Assembly: GCA_050950425.1 (NCBI GenBank)
Contig: JBMNHO010000001.1
Span: forward strand, 1-64,000
DNA from: RGIG529 sp050950425
GTDB lineage: Bacteria > Bacillota > Clostridia > Oscillospirales > Oscillospiraceae
DNA: 64,000 nucleotides
Direction: 5' to 3'
This document shows positions 53,486-63,281 of the stretch, in pieces. The notes beneath the pieces were generated by a model that did not search any database, was not told where the DNA came from, and worked only from the letters and a program-made list of their open reading frames with translations. The first letter of the stretch is position 1. Each line of letters begins with the position of its first letter. The position numbers and the translations under genes are program-made.

Positions 53486-56400
53486 ATGGCAAGAAGAAGA
53501 ACAACGGCTAACGAGCCGCAGCTAAAATTTTATCAAAAGCTCATATTGAACCGTTACCTATTGGCGCAGTTTGGCGTTGATAATTTACGTGAGCTTTCCG
53601 CAAATATGAAAAAGCCGTCGCTGGAAGAAATCGACGGTGAAGGTGTCACGGGTTTTTATAAACAGTTGATAACACAGTTCGGTGGCAAGTTTGCGATAAG
53701 TGAGGAATCGCTCGCCCGCTATGACCTGAACATTGTCTCTCATATGCGAAAAATTAACGATAAGCGCGATGAACCGATGGTTTTGAAGTACTTTCAATAT
53801 CTGTCGCTGCTTTTTGTAGAATACTACCTGGACGAATATTTTAATAACCGTCAGGGTTTGATTGACGGCTTGAATTCGTATGTTGCCGATTTTAACGCCC
53901 AGTATCCAAATGATGCATATGAGCCGTATGTGGAGAGCGATCTCAATAAAATCGCTGTGTGGAATGCCACAGGCAGCGGTAAGACGCTCATCATGCATAT
54001 CAATTATCATCAGTACTTGCACTACTCCGACGGAAAACTGCCGGACGATGCTACATACATTTTACTTACGCCTAAGGAAGGCTTGTCACTCCAGCATATT
54101 GAGGATTATGCCGATTCGGGAATTTCCGCGAGGATTTATGATAAATTATCCAGTCGCTGGACGCAGAACACCAATGAAATCAGTGTGCTTGAAAATACGA
54201 AGTTGGGTGACAAGGATCAAGACACCATAGTCTCTGTTAAGCGTTTCGGCAGCCGTAACGTTGTATTTGTGGACGAAGGACATCGTGGTTCTTCCTCCGG
54301 CAAAGATGGCAAGTGGCAAAAATACAGGGACGAGCTATGCTCTCACGGCTTTTCCTTTGAGTATTCTGCAACTTTTGGACAAGCAATTGCAGCCTCAAGT
54401 GATAAGTCACTTGCCGAGCGTTATGCCAAATGCATCATCTTTGATTATTCCTATAAGTTTTTCTATGGCGACGGCTACGGTAAAGATTACAATATCATTA
54501 ACCTGCCAGACGACAGCGATGAGATGAAACGCAATGTTTATCTAACCGCTTGCTTAATGTCGTATTATCAACAGAAAAGACTGTACCTTTCACAAGAAAG
54601 CGAATATGCGCTTTTCAATGTTGAAAATCCCCTGTTCGTATTTGTTGGTGCGAGCGTCAATGCCGTGCGCACCGAACGCGGGCGTAAAGTATCTGATGTG
54701 GTGGATATTCTGTTATTCTTTAGAGACTTTATCACGAACACAGCAGCTTCTACATCAAATATTGAACGTATTCTTTCCGGTAATACAGGTCTGCTCGATA
54801 GCAGGAACCGGGATATATTTAGAAACACCTTCCCGTATCTTACAGCGACCGGCATAGCTCCGGCAGCGATGTATGTGGATATTTTGAAAACCGTATTTAA
54901 CTGTGCTGCGGTGGGAGCTACCCTTCACATCGAGAATCTTAGAGGCATCAGCGGCGAGATCCGACTGCGTCTTGGTGAAAACGAACCATTCGGCGTTATT
55001 AACGTTGGCGACGATTCGGCGCTTCTGAACCTATGCACGGAGAACGGCTTCAATACCGATTCTATCGATTTTTCTGATTCGCTGTTCCAAGGCATTACAA
55101 AGCCGAAGTCAACAATCAATCTACTTATCGGCTCAAAAAAATTCACCGAAGGATGGAACTGTTGGCGCGTATCAACGATGGGGCTTATGAATGTTGGGCG
55201 CAGTGAAGGCAGCGAAATCATTCAGCTTTTCGGTCGAGGTGTGCGCTTGAAGGGCCGTGGAATGTCGCTGAAACGGAGCAATTTTTATAAAAAGGATTTT
55301 CCGGAGACTGTAGTGCCGGAGCATATCGGCATTTTAGAAACTCTCAATATACTCGGTGTCCGTGCAGACTACATGAGACAATTCAAAGAGTTCCTCGAGG
55401 CTGAGGGCGTTCCGAGTGAAAAGGGTCAGCCTCTAACCTTGAAAATGCCTGTGATTCGAAATAAAGAATATAAAAATAGGGGGCTTTATTCTTTGCGTGT
55501 AAAGGGCGACGCGGATTTTAAGAAAGCCGCAGCAAAGCCCTTCTTGCGCTATGAATCAGGTTTGCCCGTGATCACACTTGACTGTTATTCAAAGGTTCAG
55601 TTTGAATCCTCGCAAAAGCGGAGTGCAGGCGAGGTCACAAAAAATGTGACTGTGCTTCGCCAGGGACATCTTTCTTTTTTAGACTACGATGCAATTTACT
55701 CCGAGCTACAAAGATACAAGACTGAAAAGGCACGGCACAATGTAAATATCACTCGACAGGATTTGAGAGATTTGCTTCAAAACAACCAATGGTACAAGCT
55801 CCTCATCCCAGAGGATGAGCTTGTTGTGCGGAGTTTTGAGGATTATAAGCGTTTTGAAAGAATAGCCATAGCTTTGCTTACGAAATATTTCGACAGATTT
55901 TATTATGCACAGCAAAATCGGTGGGAATCACAGGTGGTTGGATATGACCTCGTTCCTATGGATGACAGCAACGAGAATTTCATGAACGAAGAAAAGGATG
56001 AGTATAGCATCAGCATTGATGACACAAGTGAAAATGAGACTGCAATATTATGGCTTCGTCAGATAATTGATGAAGTCAAGAAGGCGAAGAAAGAAAAAAG
56101 ATTGCCAACCTTCGCTATTCCGCGTCAAGGAGATATAGAAGCAATCAGCGTTCCATTGCACTTATATAACCCTCTTCTGTATTTGGCGAAGGGGAACTTG
56201 GAGATAGGGATATCTCCCGTCGCACTAAACGAGGATGAGTTAAAATTTATTAAAGCTCTTCAAAAACATATCACTGCTCATACTGCTTTCTTTTCGGATA
56301 AAGAACTATACTTAATCCGCAATCGCAGTAAAGAAGGTGTTGGATTTTTTGATGATGCGGGATTTTACCCGGACTTTATCCTGTGGCTGATTGCGGACAG

Positions 56401-56671
56401 CAAGCAATATATTACCTTCATCGATCCGCATGGAATGGGGCGAGAATCAATATCTACCAGCAAAGTCCGTCTGTATAGCCGTTTGAAGGCTGATATTGAG
56501 AGTAAGTTGACTGTACCGTCAGTGTTTTTGACATCGTTCATCCTTTCTCCGACGAAGTATTCAGAGCTTGCGGATAAAAGCGCAACCATCGAAGAGTGGA
56601 ATGCTAATCATGTATTATTTATGGATAACAGTGATTATATTGAAAAGCTGTTTGCTGGGATAATGGGCTAA
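53486..56671 (+). CDS. Type III-like restriction subunit (Res), DEAD helicase plus nuclease
   Basis: It has 1,061 residues, intact. SF2 motifs are ATGSGKT (161-167), DEGH (263-266), SATF (about 294) and QLFGRGVRLKG (about 578-588). The C-terminal ~100 residues carry FYPDFILWLIADSKQYITFIDPHGM, matching a PD-(D/E)xK nuclease layout, but the final position is His (DPH) where Lys is usual. It starts 12 bp after mod behind AAGGAGG. It would translocate on and cut unmodified DNA together with Mod; with Mod broken it has no partner and no protective methylation (inference). Confidence 0.9.
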   Translation: MARRRTTANEPQLKFYQKLILNRYLLAQFGVDNLRELSANMKKPSLEEIDGEGVTGFYKQLITQFGGKFAISEESLARYDLNIVSHMRKINDKRDEPMVLKYFQYLSLLFVEYYLDEYFNNRQGLIDGLNSYVADFNAQYPNDAYEPYVESDLNKIAVWNATGSGKTLIMHINYHQYLHYSDGKLPDDATYILLTPKEGLSLQHIEDYADSGISARIYDKLSSRWTQNTNEISVLENTKLGDKDQDTIVSVKRFGSRNVVFVDEGHRGSSSGKDGKWQKYRDELCSHGFSFEYSATFGQAIAASSDKSLAERYAKCIIFDYSYKFFYGDGYGKDYNIINLPDDSDEMKRNVYLTACLMSYYQQKRLYLSQESEYALFNVENPLFVFVGASVNAVRTERGRKVSDVVDILLFFRDFITNTAASTSNIERILSGNTGLLDSRNRDIFRNTFPYLTATGIAPAAMYVDILKTVFNCAAVGATLHIENLRGISGEIRLRLGENEPFGVINVGDDSALLNLCTENGFNTDSIDFSDSLFQGITKPKSTINLLIGSKKFTEGWNCWRVSTMGLMNVGRSEGSEIIQLFGRGVRLKGRGMSLKRSNFYKKDFPETVVPEHIGILETLNILGVRADYMRQFKEFLEAEGVPSEKGQPLTLKMPVIRNKEYKNRGLYSLRVKGDADFKKAAAKPFLRYESGLPVITLDCYSKVQFESSQKRSAGEVTKNVTVLRQGHLSFLDYDAIYSELQRYKTEKARHNVNITRQDLRDLLQNNQWYKLLIPEDELVVRSFEDYKRFERIAIALLTKYFDRFYYAQQNRWESQVVGYDLVPMDDSNENFMNEEKDEYSISIDDTSENETAILWLRQIIDEVKKAKKEKRLPTFAIPRQGDIEAISVPLHLYNPLLYLAKGNLEIGISPVALNEDELKFIKALQKHITAHTAFFSDKELYLIRNRSKEGVGFFDDAGFYPDFILWLIADSKQYITFIDPHGMGRESISTSKVRLYSRLKADIESKLTVPSVFLTSFILSPTKYSELADKSATIEEWNANHVLFMDNSDYIEKLFAGIMG

Positions 56672-57742
56672 TACCATTGATGTAAATGTGAGGAGGGATT
56701 TTATGTTTGATAACGGCGCAGAAATCGTGTTCGTAGATTTTCATATGCACACATGTAAAGACAAAGAATTTGAATATTCCGGTATCCATAATTCCTTCGT
56801 GAGTGATTATGTGGATATGATGCATTTGAAGAACATTCATGTTGGCGTTATTACAAATCACAATAAATTTGATCTAGGTGAATATAAGGCGTTACGTAAA
56901 GAGGCGAAAAAAAGAGATATTTTCATTTTGCCTGGTGTTGAGCTTTCCATAAAAGAAGGTAGTAACGGGCTACACACTCTTATTGTGTTTAATCCTGATG
57001 AGTGGCTGGAGGGAGAAAGCAATCATATTGAGAATTTTCTTGGTATTGTATTTCGAGACATATGCAATAGAGAAAATGCTAATACTCGTTGTCAGACTGA
57101 TGTCAAAACAACATTTGAAGAGCTGGAGAAATATAATCGGGACTATTTCGTCATTTTTGCGCACGTCGAACAAAATAACGGCTTGCTGGCAGAATGTGAC
57201 GGTGGGATGATCCAAACCCTTGCGAGTACACCGTATTTTCGCAAGCGCGTACTTGGTATGCAAAAAGTGCGCACTCGCGATAACATTCCAAAGCTGAATG
57301 CATGGTTGGGATATAAGCCAGCATTGCTTGATGGTTCAGATCCTAAAAAAATTGATGAAATAGGAAAACCTAAAGGTGCATCGCTAATAAAGCTTGGAGA
57401 GTTGTCATTTGCAGCACTGAAATATGCACTTTTGGATCATGAAAATCGGGTGTTTTCAGAAGTAGTACCGGTTCAACACAGTCGCATCCGTTCAATTGCT
57501 TTTCAAGGGGGTAAGTTGGATGGTTGCAACATTGGACTTTCCCCGCATCTAAACACTTTTATTGGCATAAGAGGAAGTGGCAAATCTTCGGTGCTTGAAG
57601 CGTTACGCTATGGACTACAAATAGAGCCTTTTGTTGACGCGGAGTATAAGAAAAGGTTGGTTAAATGGATAGGCTACACTAAACTGTACAGAAAAGATAA
57701 GGTCATGGTATACTTCCAAGGGGGAAAAGGAAGGAGAAAACC

Positions 57743-58030
57743 ATGGCAGAAAGACGAGCGCGGAGGACCTTCAGCGAAGAACAGAAGAAGCAACTGGTGG
57801 AGCTGTTCAATCACGGCAAGCCCAGAAGCGAGATTGTCCGTGAGTACGACTTGACCGGATCAGCCTTTGACAAATGGGTGAAGCGGATCAACGCAACAGG
57901 TTCCAGCCACGACGTGGACAACCGGACGCCGGAGGAGCATGAACTTCTGCGGCTCAGGAAAGAGAATCAGCAGCTGCGGATGGAAAACGACGTATTAAAG
58001 CAAGCGGCGCTGATATTCGCACGAAAGTAG
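57743..58030 (+). CDS. IS3-family transposase OrfA, copy 3
   Basis: The translation is identical to OrfA of copy 1. Confidence 0.93.
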   Translation: MAERRARRTFSEEQKKQLVELFNHGKPRSEIVREYDLTGSAFDKWVKRINATGSSHDVDNRTPEEHELLRLRKENQQLRMENDVLKQAALIFARK

Positions 58031-58032
58031 TT

Positions 58033-58857
58033 GTGATACGAGCCAATGCCCACAAGTACTCAATATCAGCGCTGTGCCGGTGTCTGGGCATTGCGCGAAG
58101 CACTTACTATTATGAATGTCGCGGTAGAGAAGACGAAAGCGCTCTGGAAGAGGCGGTTCAGACTGCGTATGACGAGAACCGCCGCGTATACGGTCAGCGG
58201 AAACTGAAGCGTGTACTATTTCGAAAAGGCTGGACGATTTCCCGGCGCAAGATCGGGCGGATCATGAAAAAGCGCGGGCTTGTGTCTGCTTATACCCGAA
58301 AGAAGTACCGCGTCCATGCTGTCAAGAGCAATGAAGCGGATATCCCCAACCTTCTTGACCGGGATTTCAACAATCAGGCGCCAGGGGCCTGTGTGGTCAG
58401 CGATCTGTCGTATGTCATGGTTGGCGCGAAATGGGCGTATATCTGCATCCTTCTTGACCTCGGTGCCCGTGAGATCATCGGATACAGCGCGGGTGCGCAC
58501 AAAAACGCCGATCTGGTACACAAGGCCTTTTCAACGGTGAAAGGGAGCCTCTTCGCCATCCAGATGTTCCACACCGACAGGGGCAGCGAGTTCGACAACG
58601 CCCTGATCGACGAATTGCTCGACAGCTTCCAGATCAGCCGCTCCTTGAGCATGAAGGGGTGCCCCTACGACAACGCGGTAGCGGAGTCAACGTTCAAGAT
58701 GATCAAGGCGGAGTTCGTTTACTCCCGGCGCTTTGACACGCTCGAGCAGTTGCAGCGAGAACTGGCGGACTATGTGCACTGGTTCAACAACATCCGCCTG
58801 CACGGTACGCTGGGATACCTGTCACCGACCGAATTTAAGAAAACCTGCACCTTATAA
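58033..58857 (+). CDS. IS3-family transposase OrfB, copy 3
   Basis: The translation is identical to OrfB of copy 1 with the full DD35E triad. Confidence 0.95.
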   Translation: MIRANAHKYSISALCRCLGIARSTYYYECRGREDESALEEAVQTAYDENRRVYGQRKLKRVLFRKGWTISRRKIGRIMKKRGLVSAYTRKKYRVHAVKSNEADIPNLLDRDFNNQAPGACVVSDLSYVMVGAKWAYICILLDLGAREIIGYSAGAHKNADLVHKAFSTVKGSLFAIQMFHTDRGSEFDNALIDELLDSFQISRSLSMKGCPYDNAVAESTFKMIKAEFVYSRRFDTLEQLQRELADYVHWFNNIRLHGTLGYLSPTEFKKTCTL

Positions 58858-59728
58858 TTTCTGTCCGATTTAGGGTTGACAATCCAAAATATGTGCTTGA
58901 TTCAGGCGGAAAAGTTATTGTTTCGGTTATGGATGAGCATGGTAAAAGCTACATAGTGAGCCGCATTAACGGTGAGAATCCTACAGTACTTGATCAGAGT
59001 GGAAATGATTTGGCGTTATCCGTATCTTCGATTGTTCGCAATCCACTTTATTTTGGGCAGAAAGATCTTGCTCTTACGGAACCAGGATATGAATTTGAGC
59101 TACTCCACAAACTTGTCGGTGCCAGAGTATCTACACAGGAAGATGCAATCACAGAGCAAGTGGATGTAATGGTTGATAAAATAAGGTTGCTTAACAATGT
59201 TACTGAAATACCTGACCAGATAAAAGAGCTTGAAGGAAAGCAAAGAGAACTGGAACACAAGCTAGAAATTTTCGAGGAAAAGGGTATTTCGCAAAAGCTG
59301 GTAAAACAGACGGCATGTAATGCTGATGGCATTAAGTTAGATAATGTTATTAATGAGGCTAAAAATGTTAACCAGCTTCTCAATGCTTTCCTATTGCAAT
59401 ATGATACATCGGCAGTTTCATTATTAGGGCACACATCCACGTATAACGCAGAAACGTTTCAGAAAGTCCAAGCTTGTGTTGATTCTTTCTCTGCTCACAT
59501 GTTGGAAATTGCTAAACTAGCTGAGTCTATTAACGAGGACATTACTTCTTTGATAGCGGTACAAAAGGAGCTTTCGGATGCTATCGATGCGCTTAAGGAA
59601 GAATTTGCACAGATACGCCGTGATATACAGGATGACACCCTTGACATTGAGAGTTTTGGAAATTATGAAAAAGAAAAAACTCGAATGAAAGGCGATATTT
59701 GGATTGTCAACCCTAAATCGGACAGAAA

Positions 59729-60553
59729 TTATAAGGTGCAGGTTTTCTTAAATTCGGTCGGTGACAGGTATCCCAGCGTACCGTGCAGGCGGATGTTGTT
59801 GAACCAGTGCACATAGTCCGCCAGTTCTCGCTGCAACTGCTCGAGCGTGTCAAAGCGCCGGGAGTAAACGAACTCCGCCTTGATCATCTTGAACGTTGAC
59901 TCCGCTACCGCGTTGTCGTAGGGGCACCCCTTCATGCTCAAGGAGCGGCTGATCTGGAAGCTGTCGAGCAATTCGTCGATCAGGGCGTTGTCGAACTCGC
60001 TGCCCCTGTCGGTGTGGAACATCTGGATGGCGAAGAGGCTCCCTTTCACCGTTGAAAAGGCCTTGTGTACCAGATCGGCGTTTTTGTGCGCACCCGCGCT
60101 GTATCCGATGATCTCACGGGCACCGAGGTCAAGAAGGATGCAGATATACGCCCATTTCGCGCCAACCATGACATACGACAGATCGCTGACCACACAGGCC
60201 CCTGGCGCCTGATTGTTGAAATCCCGGTCAAGAAGGTTGGGGATATCCGCTTCATTGCTCTTGACAGCATGGACGCGGTACTTCTTTCGGGTATAAGCAG
60301 ACACAAGCCCGCGCTTTTTCATGATCCGCCCGATCTTGCGCCGGGAAATCGTCCAGCCTTTTCGAAATAGTACACGCTTCAGTTTCCGCTGACCGTATAC
60401 GCGGCGGTTCTCGTCATACGCAGTCTGAACCGCCTCTTCCAGAGCGCTTTCGTCTTCTCTACCGCGACATTCATAATAGTAAGTGCTTCGCGCAATGCCC
60501 AGACACCGGCACAGCGCTGATATTGAGTACTTGTGGGCATTGGCTCGTATCAC
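59729..60553 (-). CDS. IS3-family transposase OrfB, copy 4
   Basis: The translation is identical to OrfB of copy 1. Confidence 0.95.
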   Translation of the reverse strand: MIRANAHKYSISALCRCLGIARSTYYYECRGREDESALEEAVQTAYDENRRVYGQRKLKRVLFRKGWTISRRKIGRIMKKRGLVSAYTRKKYRVHAVKSNEADIPNLLDRDFNNQAPGACVVSDLSYVMVGAKWAYICILLDLGAREIIGYSAGAHKNADLVHKAFSTVKGSLFAIQMFHTDRGSEFDNALIDELLDSFQISRSLSMKGCPYDNAVAESTFKMIKAEFVYSRRFDTLEQLQRELADYVHWFNNIRLHGTLGYLSPTEFKKTCTL

Positions 60554-60555
60554 AA

Positions 60556-60843
60556 CTACTTTCGTGCGAATATCAGCGCCGCTTGCTTTAATACGTCGTT
60601 TTCCATCCGCAGCTGCTGATTCTCTTTCCTGAGCCGCAGAAGTTCATGCTCCTCCGGCGTCCGGTTGTCCACGTCGTGGCTGGAACCTGTTGCGTTGATC
60701 CGCTTCACCCATTTGTCAAAGGCTGATCCGGTCAAGTCGTACTCACGGACAATCTCGCTTCTGGGCTTGCCGTGATTGAACAGCTCCACCAGTTGCTTCT
60801 TCTGTTCTTCGCTGAAGGTCCTCCGCGCTCGTCTTTCTGCCAT
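60556..60843 (-). CDS. IS3-family transposase OrfA, copy 4
   Basis: The translation is identical to OrfA of copy 1. Confidence 0.93.
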   Translation of the reverse strand: MAERRARRTFSEEQKKQLVELFNHGKPRSEIVREYDLTGSAFDKWVKRINATGSSHDVDNRTPEEHELLRLRKENQQLRMENDVLKQAALIFARK

Positions 60844-62166
60844 GGTTTTCTCCTTCCTTTTCCCCCTTGGAAGTATACCATGACCTTATCTTTTCTGTAC
60901 AGTTTAGTGTAGCCTATCCAATTGAACGACAGCGACGCGAGCTTTTGAAGGAGAAAACCATCCGTACAGAAATTGCTGCCTGTATAAGGAAACGGAACGA
61001 TATCCTTTTGGATATTTTTAATGCGTATAAATTAGAGATAGAGCGAATTAATACCCATCAATCAGAGTTGCAGATTTCTATAACCTTTAAGGGTGACAAA
61101 AACAATTTTTTAGAACAACTAAGAGCAGCATTTAGAGGAAGCAATATTAGTGAGGCTAAATATAGCGTTATAAGCGATGCTTTCGCTGACATGGTTGCAG
61201 TCGTTCATGATGTGCTAATGGAAAACGGTAAGCAGCTCCGGCCGCTGATAACACCGGCACAGTATGATTTGGTAGCAGCTAAGGTGCGCGAAAACTTCGA
61301 AACCCTCGTCAAATATATAACGCCTAATCTCGTAGGAATATCCTATCATGGAAAACCGTTGAAGCAACATTCGATGGGGCAGCGAGCTTCAGCACTCGTT
61401 TTGTTCATTCTATCACAGAATGACAACGATGTTATTATCATTGATCAACCGGAGGATGACCTCGATAATCAAGTTGTCTACACCGAATTTATCAAAAAAC
61501 TGAAGGAAAAGAAGCCGAACACCCAGTTCATATTCGCAACGCATAATGCTAACATTCCTGTACTTGGTGACGCAGAAAGAGTGGTAGCAGCAGATGGTGT
61601 GGAAGGTGCTATGCGTATCAATTCTGGAACAATCGACTCTAAAGAATCGCATCAGCAGATTGTCGACATCATGGAAGGCGGTTATGAGGCCTTTAAGCGA
61701 CGTAATACTATTTACTCCTCATGGGAGAGAAACGTCTGATATAGGGAGGGATTACCGTGAGTTCAGTACGAGGGATAAAAGTTGAAGTTGAAAGGCTTCT
61801 TTGGGGCATTGCAGCCGGACGCTGCGAATTTGAAGGATGTAATAAAGTGCTTTATCAACACGAAGTGACTGGTGACAGTGAAAATTATGCAGAAAAAGCA
61901 CATATCCATGCAGTTAGCCCCGGAGGTGCAAGATACCGCCCAGATGACGACAACTTTAAAAACAGCGTTAAGAACTTAATGTTGGTTTGCCCACAATGCC
62001 ATATAACCATAGATAGGAATGAACAGAAGTACACACCTGAAGTGCTTTTTGAAATGAAATACAAGCACGAGGAACGTATATTTCGCCTTACCAGTATCGG
62101 CGCTAAATTACACAGCCATATGGTTTTTTATACCGCCTGGATTGTCAACCCTAAATCGGACAGAAA

Positions 62167-62991
62167 TTATAAGGTGCAGGTTTTCTTAAATTCGGTCGGT
62201 GACAGGTATCCCAGCGTACCGTGCAGGCGGATGTTGTTGAACCAGTGCACATAGTCCGCCAGTTCTCGCTGCAACTGCTCGAGCGTGTCAAAGCGCCGGG
62301 AGTAAACGAACTCCGCCTTGATCATCTTGAACGTTGACTCCGCTACCGCGTTGTCGTAGGGGCACCCCTTCATGCTCAAGGAGCGGCTGATCTGGAAGCT
62401 GTCGAGCAATTCGTCGATCAGGGCGTTGTCGAACTCGCTGCCCCTGTCGGTGTGGAACATCTGGATGGCGAAGAGGCTCCCTTTCACCGTTGAAAAGGCC
62501 TTGTGTACCAGATCGGCGTTTTTGTGCGCACCCGCGCTGTATCCGATGATCTCACGGGCACCGAGGTCAAGAAGGATGCAGATATACGCCCATTTCGCGC
62601 CAACCATGACATACGACAGATCGCTGACCACACAGGCCCCTGGCGCCTGATTGTTGAAATCCCGGTCAAGAAGGTTGGGGATATCCGCTTCATTGCTCTT
62701 GACAGCATGGACGCGGTACTTCTTTCGGGTATAAGCAGACACAAGCCCGCGCTTTTTCATGATCCGCCCGATCTTGCGCCGGGAAATCGTCCAGCCTTTT
62801 CGAAATAGTACACGCTTCAGTTTCCGCTGACCGTATACGCGGCGGTTCTCGTCATACGCAGTCTGAACCGCCTCTTCCAGAGCGCTTTCGTCTTCTCTAC
62901 CGCGACATTCATAATAGTAAGTGCTTCGCGCAATGCCCAGACACCGGCACAGCGCTGATATTGAGTACTTGTGGGCATTGGCTCGTATCAC
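62167..62991 (-). CDS. IS3-family transposase OrfB, copy 5
   Basis: The translation is identical to OrfB of copy 1. Confidence 0.95.
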   Translation of the reverse strand: MIRANAHKYSISALCRCLGIARSTYYYECRGREDESALEEAVQTAYDENRRVYGQRKLKRVLFRKGWTISRRKIGRIMKKRGLVSAYTRKKYRVHAVKSNEADIPNLLDRDFNNQAPGACVVSDLSYVMVGAKWAYICILLDLGAREIIGYSAGAHKNADLVHKAFSTVKGSLFAIQMFHTDRGSEFDNALIDELLDSFQISRSLSMKGCPYDNAVAESTFKMIKAEFVYSRRFDTLEQLQRELADYVHWFNNIRLHGTLGYLSPTEFKKTCTL

Positions 62992-62993
62992 AA

Positions 62994-63281
62994 CTACTTT
63001 CGTGCGAATATCAGCGCCGCTTGCTTTAATACGTCGTTTTCCATCCGCAGCTGCTGATTCTCTTTCCTGAGCCGCAGAAGTTCATGCTCCTCCGGCGTCC
63101 GGTTGTCCACGTCGTGGCTGGAACCTGTTGCGTTGATCCGCTTCACCCATTTGTCAAAGGCTGATCCGGTCAAGTCGTACTCACGGACAATCTCGCTTCT
63201 GGGCTTGCCGTGATTGAACAGCTCCACCAGTTGCTTCTTCTGTTCTTCGCTGAAGGTCCTCCGCGCTCGTCTTTCTGCCAT
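62994..63281 (-). CDS. IS3-family transposase OrfA, copy 5
   Basis: The translation is identical to OrfA of copy 1. Confidence 0.93.
   Translation of the reverse strand: MAERRARRTFSEEQKKQLVELFNHGKPRSEIVREYDLTGSAFDKWVKRINATGSSHDVDNRTPEEHELLRLRKENQQLRMENDVLKQAALIFARK

Larger units (their letters stand above)
57666..58886 (+). mobile_element. IS3-family insertion sequence, copy 3 (in PHP-ATPase)
   Basis: 1,221 bp, plus orientation, same ends. Target duplication AAA (57663-57665 and 58887-58889). It is inserted shortly after Walker A, between codons. Confidence 0.96.
59700..60920 (-). mobile_element. IS3-family insertion sequence, copy 4 (in PHP-ATPase)
   Basis: 1,221 bp, minus orientation. 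Target duplication ATT (59697-59699 and 60921-60923). It lies 813 bp after copy 3 and splits the coiled coil from the C-terminal ATPase half. Copies 3 and 4 face each other (convergent), so recombination between them would invert the piece between. Confidence 0.96.
56703..61739 (+). pseudogene. PHP-domain / SMC-like ATPase (TrlF or Ppl-type), interrupted by IS copies 3 and 4
   Basis: It has 862 residues once both IS and duplicates are removed. ATG 56703 follows AGGAGG. The PHP part (1-~270) has DFHMHTCKD (HxH), GVITNHNKF, PGVELSIKE and FAHVEQNN; the last metal site reads GSDPKKIDEIG where relatives have an SDAH-like motif, so one ligand may be missing. Walker A is GIRGSGKSS (~288-295). IS 3 sits after codon 321, IS 4 after codon 591 within coiled coil. 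The end has HSMGQRASALV (ABC-type signature) and IIIDQPEDDLDN (~763-774). PHP-ATPases of this class occur in defence islands. No product is expected now. Confidence 0.88.

Noticed and set aside
58876..58904. Hybrid promoter from the outward TTGACA of the IS into flanking DNA
   Set aside because: No acceptable -10 lies 16-18 bp downstream of the TTGACA at any of the five insertion sites that I checked.
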